Assembly: GCA_029216955.1 (NCBI GenBank) | Contig: JANAVB010023996.1 | Span: 18,864,742 to 18,928,741, forward strand | DNA from: Iris pallida | Taxonomy: Eukaryota; Streptophyta; Magnoliopsida; Asparagales; Iridaceae | DNA length: 64,000 nucleotides | Reading direction: 5' to 3' | Notes under the pieces: generated by a model | Told to the model about the DNA's origin: nothing | The model's database searches: none | The model's input: only the letters and a program-made list of their open reading frames with translations | In this document: one piece after another, positions 44,612 to 57,480 of the stretch | Position numbering within the stretch: position 1 is the first letter of the stretch | How the letters are laid out: each line of letters opens with the position of its first letter | Position numbers and translations under genes: made by a program

Positions 44612-47600
44612 GGTCTTCGCAATCATGCGAACTCGTGATAGTACTTAAGTTAGTCGTACTATTGCGAGCCTGCGACTAGAAATGCTCATTCACGAATTAG
44701 AAATTAATTTAATTTACGAGAATGACTAGGACTAGGAGTCCCTTATACAAATTTACCGATGGGTAGTCTAGGTCATGCAATATAGATAGGGAGTTATAAA
44801 TTTTGATAGTTTATCAGATCCCCATAGGTACATTATTACCTCTTGATATGACGATGTAATCTAATTTGGATATATTATTCCCTTGGTAAGGCAGGGCTTC
44901 GTAGAATTAATGATCTAGCCTTGATAGATTATTCAATTCATTCTCTTGTCTCTTAGATATCATCCTCATATCTTAATTGAACTGCCTATTTAGTTTCTAT
45001 TTGCCCTAGGAATTAATATTTTGTATAAATTCTGATTATTGTTATCCCCATGCGGACCTCGAGTTAGTTTCGGTCAAAGTTTTTCCTCAATGATTGAATA
45101 CACATGGAATAGACATTGGAATGTTTGTGTATCTTTTTGTCTTCAATTATTTCCTCCCCGCTCAATCTTTTATTTTAAGGGTTGATAGGGCAAATATTTA
45201 TGTCTTATTTCATGGTCAACTTGTTTGAATCTCTAGAAGCTCAGGGATTTATTTACAGATATAGTTACGAGAATGTTAGTTAACTTATACTGGCAGGGCA
45301 GCAGCGCACTGTCGCCATTTATTTAAACTTTGGAGACTAGGGATTCACTGCAGCCAGCAGTGCACTGGCGAGATACGACCCCTGGAGTGGAAAGGAGATT
45401 AGAAAAATATCGGTTATAGAATTTGCTAGAGATATGACTAGTGGTCCACTCTTGATCGTAGATGCCCTTGAGCCAATATTGGATAGAGTTAAGAAGTGTT
45501 CGATTTTGTATCATGTTGAGTTACGAAACCAAGGGTTTACCACAGCCAGAGTATACGGGCGAGGCGTAACTCTCGGTGAAATGACTTCAAATGTGATTAC
45601 AAGTTAAGGATACTATAGAGGATAGGACAGTGCCCTGTGTGTTCCATAAGATCCGAAGCCAATATTGGTGGAAGTTTATAAGTTGGATAGCACGTCTCCC
45701 GATCTAGCATTCCGTGGTCCTTGTGACCTACTGATGAGGATATTCAAGGTCAACTTAGTTTGAGGACTTCAAAATTTGGTTATTGATTCTCGGGCAGTTT
45801 TACCCTAAGACTTTAAAGAAGGTTAGTAATGGAAAAGAGAATTAAATGGTATTCAATGAAGATATGAAATTGAACAAGATATTGCAAGAAAATGACTAGG
45901 GATAGAGAGGACACAAGACTATAAAAATTTGGACATTGTTGTGGAAAAAAAAATTCGGAGAATAATATTCATAGGTGTATGTCGAAGAAATATGAAGGTT
46001 GATTTTACGACAAAAAATAAATTTGTAAGGCCTAGAGGTTTTGTGAATTGAAGGCTACGAGAAAATAATTTAAACAGTTTAAAGATCTCACAAATTTGAG
46101 TTAGAGGTTTCGGATCTAAATTGGGACAATGTGAAGAAATGTGGAAATTGATTTAAAATGAATAGTATTGATTCTTAATAAGAAGGGGCATGCTTCATGA
46201 GAAATGTTTTAAAAATTTAGAATACTGCCTATGATGATTATGGTAAGGATTTAGATAACGGAAGGTTGTAAAATCCGGATGGTAAACATATGAGGATTGA
46301 ATTATCATGGGAAGACTAGTAAGGTAAAGATACGATTGGCAATTATGATCAGGTGAACTTCAGGGTTTCAGAGGCAGATGATACTTGACTTTCCTCAAAT
46401 CTAGATCTTTTATTGTGACTCTCTAACCGTTCGTAATATTTGAATAACGATTTTATCGTTCCTTAACAATATTCTCTCTGTAGAACTGTACCCCTAAATT
46501 ATTTTATTCTGTAACTAATTTTATTTCGTGCTTCAACTTGATCTCATTTACTTTGTGCATTAATTGTCAACTCTTGAACTTCCATTTTTTTATTTTGGAT
46601 CTTTGACATTTCTTACCATGACTTTGATATTCGGAGTGTAATACTAGCTGTTACCCTCCAACAAATTGTGTACAAGGCCTAGACGAGTCCATCATCATGT
46701 AGACATATCGTGTCCCATTAAACTCATCTCCTTGTATACTATCCTTTTGATATGACTTTCGAGCCGAAATGACTAACTATGATCTATACCAAAATACCAA
46801 CTATTTTCGATTTCAATTAGAAATCCAACTTGACTCACTTCTTTTGACCCGACATGTGTTGGTGTTCTGCTTGACTCTTTAAATGCTCAACTTTATACTT
46901 TATCTTGATGGCTTGACCAGTTGTTCCATCACCCTATTAGTTTAACTCTTTTAAGGTGGGTAGAATGCCTTACTACCCAGCAAATCCTAGTCATTGTGAA
47001 CCACATTGATAAGTTCACTTAGACTATTTAATTTCTTTCATCATTGTCCTTACTTACATTTTAACTACCTTATGTTGCTAATTTAGAACCAGTTTTGCAA
47101 GCTTATTTTCTTTTCGAGCTTGATCATGACATATATTATTGGGGGCCAGCACCCACTAACATATTGTCTAATCAGAACCAGTGCAAGATGGTCTGATCAA
47201 CCTATTGCACTTTGGTTCGCTTTTCATATATTACTCTACGTGGATGAGACTCTAGGGCATATGTCTCATCCGTGACAGCCTTGACAATTCCCCTTTGAAC
47301 TATTTTATCGTCTATGAGCGACGTATTGTACTCAATAACATCGCCTTTGAACTCTTTATTGTTTGCCTTTCACATATTTCAGAAAGACAAGACACTGCAC
47401 ATATTAGACGGACCCGAGGTATCACAAATAGCTTCCCTATCCAAAGTAAGAAATTGATTCAATTCTATATCCTTGTATCATCCTTTAAATTCTAATTCCT
47501 TTGACCGACCAGTTGACTTGGTCATCCTTCTTATCATCCTATATATTGGGATCTTATTCAATTGAATTAAACCAATTGTGACATGGATTTCAAATCTTGG

Positions 47601-48100
47601 ATACTCGTGCTCAGACTTCAATGACCCCGTTCTTTATCTTGCCCAAACATCGATTCATCCTGATTGGTCAACTTAGATTGTATTGGGACTAAATTTTTTT
47701 TTACATATATATATAGTGTGCTTGGATTTTTTTGTGATATTGGCAAGTCGTGATTTAAACTTTGATTTTCTTGATTATATTTGGAATTAGTACCCCTTCA
47801 GAGTTAGTTACTAGTTATGTTTCTTGATAGTTGCCAATTTCATAAAGGTTGGTAGACTGTCCTACGGCCTTGATGATTGGCGTTCCCTTATCCTTCCAAT
47901 TGGACTCCCTAGACTGTTTGTATGTTTTATACCCGATGACTGGCTTGATCTAATATGACTTATACACCTAGGTGAGACATTCAACCCCTATGATTTGACC
48001 ATGATCCTGCATAGGTTATTCTTCCTAATTGTATGATTAATTTTTTTTTCTTAGAGACTTTGATTGTTGGGTGTTGACCTAGAAGGAGTAGGACCGACCG
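44612..48100 (+). other. Non-coding interior of LARD
   Basis: No ORF above about 75 codons and no gag, protease, RT or integrase motif in any frame. The segment 46935-47250 resembles 62980-63320 in element 3 (GGGTAGAATGCC / GGGTAGAAAGCC; TTTTGCAAGCTTATT / TTTTGCGAGCTTATT; GGTCTGATCAAC in both). Weak remnants of ancient coding sequence cannot be excluded. Confidence 0.75.
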
Positions 48101-48139
48101 AAATTTCGAGGACGAAATTATTTTTAAGGTGGGTAGATT
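48101..48139 (+). promoter_or_regulatory. Clade signature and polypurine tract of LARD
   Basis: AAATTTCGAGGACGAAATTA then TTTTTAAGGTGGGTAGATT before TGTAGCC. Confidence 0.85.
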
Positions 48140-48596
48140 TGTAGCCTCCCTTCCCGGAATTTTGAAAATTTTTATTTATTTTAATTAAAATGGTGATTTT
48201 TAGATTTTTATGAATAATTATTTTGTTAATTATTACGGTAGATGATTTTAGCCATGGTTGAGATTTGGAGTACAAGGTGACTAGGAATTATGGCACGGGT
48301 AGTGCAGTGACATGCTTTGACTAGTGTATTAGCCCTGGTAGAGAAGGCCGAGCCATAGTGATATCCTAACTAGGAAAACCAGGCCATATTGTGACGTAAC
48401 CCTTATCGTAGATTATTTATTTATTAATTATAATATTTAGTTTTAGGATATCCGGTTGTACCAAACTAGTGCAGATTGGACCCAAACCAAGCCCAAGCCT
48501 ATGTAGACCTACTTTTAAGTATGTACGAATATTTTTTAGCTTTTTGGGTAGACTTAACAATATTTCCTAAATATTTGGTTATTTATACAAACCGGG

Positions 48597-48681
<85 letters not shown>

Positions 48682-48805
48682 TATTGAGATTGTTATCTAA
48701 TATTATTATTGTATTGGTTATATTATTTATTGTCTAAGAAATATAATGTATATGTGTATATATATGTATGCATATATATAGATGGATATACATATATATA
48801 GATGG

Positions 48806-48882
<77 letters not shown>

Positions 48883-49109
48883 ATATATATATATAGAGAT
48901 TATATATATAGATATATGAATGTATGTGTATATATATAAAATTATATATATATGTATAATGTGTAGTGTATATATATAGATATAAAATATATATATATAT
49001 AAATGTGTATGTGTATATATATATAAAATATATATTGTATATATATATATAAGTATTTATGTGTATTCATGTATTTATATATATAAATATATATTATGTA
49101 TTTATGTAC

Positions 49110-49146
<37 letters not shown>

Positions 49147-49151
49147 AATTA

Positions 49152-49206
<55 letters not shown>

Positions 49207-51615
49207 AGAGAGAGAGAGACAGTAGACATAAATCCCGGCCAGCCAAAGCCAGGCCAGGCCCGGCCTAGCAGGCCCACAGGCCAAGACCCTCCCCTATGCA
49301 ATGGAGCCAAAACCGTAAGTTGAACCAACCCAAACCGAGCGGTTCTCGGATGAGTTCAGCAGTATATATATACCAAGCCGAGCTAAGAGGCGAGAGAGAA
49401 CAGCAGCAATAAAAAAATGAAAACCCTAGGAAACTCGACGCCACCACCACCCTCCGACATGGCGCACCACCCCACGTGGTCGACGGCCGATCACGAGCCG
49501 CAGGCCAGCCACCGCCGCCGCGCCAGGGCCGCGCGCGCGAGCCAGTCTCAGCGGGGCAACAACAGCACCCCTTCCCCGATGGGTCGACTTTGCGGTACAT
49601 TTTCTCCCCGTCGTTTCATCGTTTTCAATTTCGTAAAATAGTATGGAAACCCTATATGACTCTCTTTACGACCCACCCAATAGCTCCTCAAGGCAACGAC
49701 CCAGCGAGTCGACAATTCAACTCGAAAAACCCGAAAAACCTGTCCCAAAATAGGGCACGTAACAGTCCATGAACCCACTTTTGAGGATCGTTTTCGATCA
49801 ATCCAGTCCCATATTAGAGAAACTATTTGAAGAGACATTTAGACAACATGTAGGGCTTCAAATCCCTTCTTGCGGAATTTGAAATCATCGACTGAGCGTC
49901 GAGAAACCGAATCCCAAAGTTTCCCAAAAATCTGTTTTCAAAACGTTGAAATTGTTCCACACGACGTGCGTCACGCCAATCGGGACGACGTGGTCGCGAA
50001 CCGAAAGCATCAAAAACTGTGTAACGGTTTCGTGGTCGTGTGGGCTTTGACGGAATTCAAATTGGTCGCGTGTGCGCGACGAATTTGATATGTATCCGTC
50101 AAAATTCCCCGTATCGTGCACTTTGCAAATTCTCCAATTACTTTGTGCACGTTCGTCAGATCGAGACAAAACTTGTGCCAGCAGAACCGTATCATTTTTC
50201 TGGTCCTGTATGCCAAGTTTGGTCCAATTCTGAGACCATTGATAAAATCATCGTTTTGCGGGCCCCATGGTCCCACTCAACGGGCGATTTTGTGCACGGT
50301 CCGCCGGAATCCAACTTTGGACATACGGTTGGGTTCGTATCGGAAAACTGGATCCGTAGACATATAGTTTGACGACTTTAGAGATCATTGACTCTGGCAA
50401 GCTTTTCGGTGCAAAGCGGGTCCAACGGCGGACATCGTTTTTGCCCAAAATTATCGTTTTGCCCCTGTGTCCAGAATTGGACGTAAGGACAGGCAATCCT
50501 AGCTAATTTGACTATTCTGAGATCATTGGTATTGTCTATTTCAGCTTCCGGGGACTGTGGTACAGGTTTTGACTATTGTGGTATTTTGAGTGGTTTGGAT
50601 CATCGGTTTCACCAGCACAGGACCACAGGCGAGTACAGTTTATTGTCTGCATTTCGATATTGATTTTTACTATATTTCATTGATTGGTCATTGGTTATGT
50701 GATTATTTTTCTATTATAAATTGTTGAGTCGAGAATGAGAAGTACCAAGGATGTGTGATCCGACCGTAGACTTCGTTTACTTTCATGCAGTAGATCTTAT
50801 AGACAGTGTTTACTTTCATGCAGTAGATCTCGTAGACAGTATTTACTTTCATGCAGTAGATCTCGTAGACAGTGTTTATTTTCATGCAGTAGATCTCGTA
50901 GACAGTGTTTATTTTCATGCAGTAGATCTCGTAGACATTGTTACTTTTATGCAGTAGATCTCGTAGACCTCGTTTACTTTTATGCAGTAGATCTCGTAGA
51001 CCTCGTTTACTTTTATGTAGTAGATCTCGTAGACCTCGTAGACCTCGTTTACTTTTCTGCAAGTAGATCTCGTAGACATTGTTTACTTTTATGCAAGTAG
51101 ATCTCGTAGACCGTGCGGTGTAGTATCCCAGACTGATCACATGTCAAAGGTACTTCTAACGGTGGAAAGTATATTGGTCTATTTATTACTATTGATTTTT
51201 CTTATGGCTTTACTGTTTATTTTCAAACCCATGATTGATGTCTAACCTTTGTCTTATAGTCATTTTCTCTATTTGAAATTGCATTCAGTGAATTGTGCTC
51301 ATTCCATTCATGACTGGAAACCAACATTTTCAGGTTAGCCGTGGATTCACTTAGCTTAGGGAGTGACGGGAATACTTACAGACAAAGGCCTAGAGACTAG
51401 CTAGATAGTTGAGTTGTAGTCATTCATTTGTACAAGTTTATATTTTTCTACAAATGTAAAACTTGTGATCCTTGTAAATTAAATTAATTATGAATGAGTA
51501 TTATTTGCGATTTGATCTTCATGGCCGTGACAGCGTTCTACCGCCGATACTGCGGCATAGGCTGGCTTGGACACGTCTCGTATCCGTGTAAAAAAAATGG
51601 GTGCGGGTCGTGACA
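48140..51615 (+). repeat. 3' LTR of LARD
   Basis: TGTAGCCTCCCTTCCCGG...GGGTCGTGACA. Same order of parts as the 5' LTR, with a longer ATT run (48598-48682, about 28 units), shorter TA block (48809-49205), a matching GC-rich ORF (49417-49641) and one minisatellite unit fewer. Confidence 0.93.
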
Positions 51616-53385
51616 GGCAGACTGTCGCTGCAGAATTAGATGTGTCGTTCCCTTTCGTGGGTCAACTTGACATTCTGGATTCTGTCGACATATAGGGATA
51701 CTTTACAGCAGCTCGGCCTCTACTATGCCATAAGGGGTACTTGCTATGGTCTTCCTATTAACACAACGCTATTTATAGTGCTCCTTGAAATGTACAATCG
51801 CCATACGGGGACCTTTTTTACACCTGCTGGGGAGATGGGGCTCGCCCTTCACGAGATACATGACGTCTCCAAGTTGCCCTGGGGAGACAAAGTTTATGAA
51901 GAGTATACCCCCACGAATCAGGTGTTTGAGGAATTAGAGCGACTATTTTCCGGGTTCCTCGCCGTTTACCAGGAAGTGTTATGTCATCATAGCACTTGTC
52001 AACAAATATCGAAGAAGAAAGATGAGAGTTCCGAGGGGACCCTTCCTCACACCAAAGCTTGGGTCAGTTACTTATTCGGCCTTGGCGCCTCGAGCCGGGT
52101 TGTCCCTCGGAGCCCTCAGACTCAAGCAGGGGTGGATGCTCAGGTGTAAAGTGCCAAGAGGACCAAAGCTTCTGGTGACAGATTCGGGAGTCAATCCGAC
52201 ACATTTAGCTACTTCTATCAAGATACCCAATCTTTGACCAATAAGGCCATCTTAGATGGATTTTTGATGATCTGGTCGAGGATCTGTGTGGTCTCGGGGG
52301 GTTCTGGTTTTATTAATAGAATCAGCCGCAACCTGATTCTTCTTGCTGTTAAGTTAGTCTTTGGAGACAGGCTAGCTCTACTCCTAGCCATGGTGTGCAG
52401 CATCCATAGGGACCTTTGCATCTTTACGGCCAGAACCATAGCTCATGACATTAAGAAGGATTTCAATCGAATTGAGCTACCCTAACACTACCTGATGGGG
52501 TGGCTGCTAATACACGGCCCCTCCCTGATGCGACCTAGTCCTGAGGGGAACGCGATGATCAACGATGCATTCATCTATCAGTATCATGATATTCCTTGGA
52601 CCTGTTCGACCATGTTCGACTGTCGTGTTGCACTCGTACGGGTAGACAATTACTTCTTTTTTGTGTCGGTCCCACCTTTCACCGATGAGGAAATAAGGCA
52701 TCCTTATCTTCATGGCAGTGTCGCACCGCAGATTCCAGCAGAGAAAATATTCCGGTGGTTACAGAATATTCGTCCTGCTCATCTGGTATACCACAACCGT
52801 AACATTGTCTTTTTGGAACCTTACTTGTCCAGCCGATATTCTAGACAATTTGGGTACTGTCAGTTATTTTTGGATAACCCAAGTCCTTGCTTGGGTTATG
52901 AGGGCGGCGTCCTAGAAGGTATTCAAGCCTGGCATTACTACAGTGTCGTCTGTACCCAAACCATCTTTTCTCTACCTGATACCGGGGGCTCGATACGCAT
53001 CTCGTACATGGCGGCCCTCTACCATGCCTCTGTGAATGGGCCTCCCCGTGACTTCGATTTGAGTACCAGTTTCATAACCGGTAATAAGTTGGCAGAGAAA
53101 TACGAGGAGCCCAAAAAGAGGAACAGGGCATGGAAGGCGAAGGCCGTTGAAGTCTTTGACTCCGATTCTACTGATACAGATGAGGAGGATGAATACAAAG
53201 ATATGTTGCTCCCTGCAAGTACTCCGGTGACGAGCTTGCCTTCTCCTGTGCCGACTCCTTAGCCTAAGCGAAGTAAGCGTAGACCTTCCGTTGCCGATAG
53301 GCCTCGTTCTTATAAATGGGTTGCGTTTAGAAATCGAGGGTCTAATCTTACGGAAGAAGGTAGTGATGCCGAAACCCTCCCGGAG
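51616..53385 (+). pseudogene. Antisense PMD-like gene, exon 2, 3' part (PMD core)
   Basis: After the TSD copy the frame of 40387-40981 continues unshifted to 53385. PMD-like text is LLEMYNRHTGTFFTPAGEMG then LALHEIHDVSKLPWGD (about 51781-51888), resembling the family pattern of a W/Y-rich helix, THTFHLPCGEM-like strand and L.DV..L.GLP. Later blocks (52495-53060) are Tyr/Trp/Pro-rich, and an acidic run DSDSTDTDEEDEYKD lies at 53158-53205. Stops at 51637, 52147, 52483 and 53260 are all TAG/TAA, most where Gln fits; there is no frameshift. PMD proteins act in plant silencing pathways and also occur as passengers of mobile elements. Domain call is by eye. Confidence 0.6.
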
Positions 53386-53461
53386 GTAAATTTCATTTCG
53401 ATCGACCACCATGTTACTTTTGGGATTTTACCTTATTGTTTCTTTTTTTTCCTTTGTGCAG
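53386..53461 (+). other. Intron 2 of PMD-like gene
   Basis: CGGAG|GTAAATTTC...TTTCCTTTGTGCAG|GCTTCGG, 76 bases, T-rich. The ORF is in the same frame on both sides of the join (phase 0), as expected of a true intron. Confidence 0.8.
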
Positions 53462-54981
53462 GCTTCGGAAGACATAAACCCTCCGGAGCCCGGTGCTGCT
53501 TTTGAGATTCCTCCAGTTATGGGCACCCTGGTCGAAGAAGGTGCCGGCCTTACAGAATCAAATATCGAGGCTGCAGGGTCTCAGTTGGTCGCAGCCGACC
53601 CTGCTACACCTCCTTTTGGCTCGACCGGAGCTGGAGTGACAGGTGCAGGAGATTCAAATATTACTGTAGAGGAGGATATGAGAGCAGTGGGAGAAATTAT
53701 GACTATCCAGAGGGAGCCGCGGTCTCCACCGCCCTCCCCTGGTAAGCTAGGTTATATTCTTACCGACAAGGATGTTCATTCGCTCTTTCTTCATATCCTT
53801 CGAATCAAGCTGATTGTCGGTTGTTCTGGATCTATAGGCAGTGCTTCTTCATTTCCATTGGTGGACATAGCCACGGAGAAGGAGATAGAGGACGACGTCG
53901 GGGTGGACCTCTTACCGAAGGGAAGAAATGTACCTTCTCTACTTTAAATCGAAGAGAATCTCGCTGAACTAAGTTCAGAGATGCTTATACCAGAAGTGTC
54001 GATGGGAAAGGCGGTGGTTCCTATACCAGCATCGATGGATATAGGGTTGATTGAAACTGTCTCTTCCCCAGAGATTGAACTCTCCACTCTGCCTAGTCTT
54101 CAACTCCTTCTGGCTACGGAAGAGGAGATTACTGCTGTGCGGGAGTCTTGTCGCATAGTTTTTTCCCCTTCTGATAGGGTCGTCAAGCTCCGCTATGCCT
54201 TTTTCTCATACACCTTCAGGTTCCTTGGCTGATATTCCTTCGACGCCATCATCTTTGGAGAATCTGGACGAATCGTTGAGGGATATAGTCGAGAGCTTCT
54301 ACCGTCATCTAAAATGAGGGGTTAAAGCTACTTCAAGGAGAAGGACTTCATTTGTCGTAGCCTATCACTGCACCCAAGGCCATATTGACCTATTGAAGAT
54401 GCTTTCGGGTGTAGAAGGGGTGGCTGTCCTTCTGGAGTACAAGATGGCAGAGGCTGATCAGTGCCTAATCCAACTGCAAAAACTGTGGCGAGCTGATATA
54501 TCTGCTGTAGTGGAGCAGGAACGTACTTTTCTTATAACAGTCGTAGAAAATGTGAAGGCCACACAGAAGACGACCAAGCCCACCTTGGAGAAGGACCTCC
54601 ATAAGCTGATTCTTAAATATGACCAGCTGAGCCGAGAGGGAGAGATTTGCTTGACTCGTGAGGAGACCACCATTCATGCTATGGCCGAAGCTAACGAGCA
54701 GTTCCTCCAGCTCCAGGCCAGGCTGACATATCTGGGGACTGACATCTAAGCCACTCATCAGGAGAGAGAAGATTTGCAAGGAGACTGATGAGGTCACACG
54801 AGCCTCTGCTGCTCTAGAGTGTGCGCTAAAGAAATTAAAAAAAATTGGCAGGCTCATGCACATCTTGAGGATGTTGAAAAGCTATCCCAGGAAGCTGAAC
54901 GTCGAGCCAGACTGAGAATTAAGCGCTCAGCTGCGCAGCTAGAGGACATTCTCACCAAGCTATGTGTTGCTGATGAGTAGT
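53462..54981 (+). pseudogene. Antisense PMD-like gene, exon 3 (C-terminal, coiled coil)
   Basis: Reads ASEDINPPEPGAAFEIPPVM and on. A low-complexity Pro/Ser/Glu region is followed by a long coiled-coil-like end (54393-54975: EYKMAEADQCLIQLQKLW, EKDLHKLILKYDQLSREG, EDVEKLSQEAERRARL). Ends LTKLCVADE with TAG TAA at 54976-54981. Interruptions: TAA at 53945, a +1 shift near 54200 (or a further intron ending CACCTTCAG at 54219), TGA near 54316 and a shift near 54790. C-terminal coiled coils are common in PMD-type passenger proteins. Confidence 0.55.
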
Positions 54982-56076
54982 AAATTTCCTCTCTCCTTTT
55001 ATTTTTGTTGAGATGTAGTCTTGTGAATGTAACTGATTTTGAATAAGCAGAATACATTCACTCCACTCTTTATTTGTAGTATCTGAGGTGCTTGTACTAG
55101 AGGGTCTAATAAATCATTTGTATTTGATGAAGGACATCCTACTTGGGGAATTTTTGTGGACCTATTGCCCTTTTGTGCATCTGAAAATACGAGCAAATAG
55201 ATTTGAATGGTATTTTGTGGGCCTACTACTCTTTGGTACATGATGGTGCGAGTAATAGATTAGGAAAACTTCTGCGGACCTATTACCCTTTTGCGTACTG
55301 GTGGTGCGGTTAATAGATTAGAATAACTTCTGTGGACCTATTATCCTTCTGTGCACTGGTGGTGCGGATAATAGATTTGAAACAAAACCCAACAGTGGTA
55401 ATATGAACGTGGTAGGTTTGGTGGTCTTAACACCGTGTCTTTTATTCCGAGTTGGGTATAGGTGTTAAGTCGGGAGATTATCGGTATCTGAGGTAACATG
55501 GACGTGACATACGATAATCAGGAATAATTTTTGGTGGACCTATTACCCATTTGTGCACTGGTGGTGCGAGTAATAGATTCGAGACAAAACCCAACAGAGG
55601 TAATATGGACGTGATAGGTTTTGTGGTCTTAACACCATGTCTTTTATCCCGAGTTGGGTACATGTGTTAAGCTAGGAGATTGTCTATATCAGATGTAATA
55701 TGGACGTGATATATGACAATCGAAACATCAAAGAGGAAGTTCAGAGGTATCAATATACATGACTTGTTGCTCGGAGAGATGCAATGCGAGTTCCCTCGGA
55801 GGGGACAGAGTGTAAGTTGAGAGGTACCTGATGTACATAACCCGACACTCTAGGCAGTATTTTTTTCTTTTTTTTCTATTTTTTTGTCCAACAGCAGCCT
55901 CTTATTGTTGAAATAAAGAATTTTGTCCACAGGGATTACATCATCAGAAGAGGGGCTATCCACCTGTGCAACCAGGTACTTGGAGAGTTCTACGTCCTCT
56001 TCGGCTACCCCCTACGAGCTCAGAGGTCGGGAAGCTGTCTTGGGCAACTTGACCATCAAGGGTTCAGCTTGTGGTA
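54982..56076. repeat. Convergent intergenic region with tandem repeats (Tat)
   Basis: Between the 3' ends of the antisense gene and protease. A unit of about 60 bases with core GGACCTATTACCCTTTTGTG recurs between 55140 and 55600. A longer unit of about 180 bases (GGTCTTAACACC...CCCGAGTTGGGTA) occurs twice at 55380-55700. No pol sequence remains here. Confidence 0.75.
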
Positions 56077-57480
56077 TTAGCTTGCCTGAGGTGTCGAATC
56101 GACACTTGGTTGCCGGCTCGTCTCAGGAAGACGGATGACAATTGGCTCGATAATAGATTTTGTGTCTTCCATTTTCCTTTGAGTGAATTTTGCAATCGGA
56201 TCACCATCGGTGTCACAGAGGACCTCGTATCTTCCTGGTGCCTTTGATTGGGTTTCGGCAGTCGGATCACCATCGGCCCTATGACTGGCTTTGGCTCTTG
56301 GCTTTGGGAGTCGGATGACCATCGGTTTCGACTGTGCAGCTGGGACGGGGTAACCGGGCACCTCTTTATGCAAAGTTGCAACAAGGGGTGCGGCTTTGCC
56401 TGGTTTACGAGCCTGGAGATGAATTCTCAAGGGTTCCTCTGGCCCTATGATGGCCTCCAGTTCATCAGTTATATGCCTCTTGGATTCTTCATATAGACAA
56501 GCCTCCGAAGAATAATAAGACTCAACCCCTTTGAAGGGATCGATGTCGACAAATTCAGTCATCACGAAGCCGTGCTTACTGACATGCTCGAAGCACTTGT
56601 GGAGGGTGGATGGCACGATCATATAGTCATATATCCACGGACGCTCCAAGAGGATGTTGTAGGATGTGTCTACATCTATGACGTAGCAGGTAACCTCCGT
56701 CTTTAGGTCACCAATCTGACATTTCAATCGGATCTTCCCTAAGGGATAGCTCCATCCCGAGTTGAAACCGTTAATGGCAGTGTTGGTCGCCGCTGGCCGG
56801 TGCATAGGGATGTCCAAAAGTTGGAGCAAGTTTTTCGGGATGATACTTATTGACGAGTCGGAGTCGATATGCATCTGATCCACCTTGATGTCGCCTATGT
56901 ATCTAGTGTAGTACAAGGGGCGATTATGCAAGTTGGACTTGATCAACATGTCATGTGGAGTAAATATGATGTTGGGCATTGCATCTGTGCCACTGCTGCC
57001 CTGTAGATCTGCTGACGCCCCTGGAGGCTTGACCAGGGCTACATAGGCATCAGCATTTTGGAGTGCTTTACTCAATACGATACGAAGATCTTTGGAGAGC
57101 CTTAGGAGCTCATATAACAACAACATTGCTGGCGTATTAGCCAATTGTGCTAATATGTCAATGTTGTAAGGTCTCTCCAACCCCTGAGGTACATCTTTAC
57201 GGAGCGGCCTGTCGAAGCGGGTTTCTTTCGGCTTGGACCTGTCCGCCGGTGGAGGCTGAGATCGCCCCAAAATATCAGTGGTCGGTAGCGTTGCTGGCTG
57301 AGGTTCTTCAAATAAACTGCCCAGTGTGGGCTGGACTTCGGCCCCAGACCGGGTAACAACGGCTGTCGCTTTCTCAGCTTCGGCTGAAATTGTATGACAG
57401 GATCTAGACTTTCTGCCCTTCTTCTTGTTGGTAAGAGATGACACCGCCTGGATAACTGCGGGCACTAAGTCCGGGTGCAC
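56077..57480 (-). pseudogene. pro: Tat protease and gag-pro linker
   Basis: An open frame of 467 codons continuing gag. The front half contains VTRSGAEVQPT and the linker FDRPLRKDVPQGLERPYNID; retropepsin follows with QMHIDSDSSISIIPKNLL (about 56880-56830) and TSYNILLERPWIYDYMIVPS (about 56665-56610). The usual D-T/S-G triad reads DSD, so activity is doubtful. The tail, where pol should begin, is a repetitive KPMVIRLPKPRAK / EPIVIRLPETS region and then a stop. The TAG separating it from gag at 57481-57483 stands where Gln fits. Confidence 0.82.

Noticed and set aside
45323..45514. Possible coding remnant in LARD interior
   Set aside because: Short frame without any gag or pol motif; no support beyond length.
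51616..54981. Host gene unrelated to transposons
   Set aside because: It lies between matched Tat LTRs, next to the Tat gag-pro and opposite to it, as passenger ORFs in Tat elements do; still, a captured host origin is possible.
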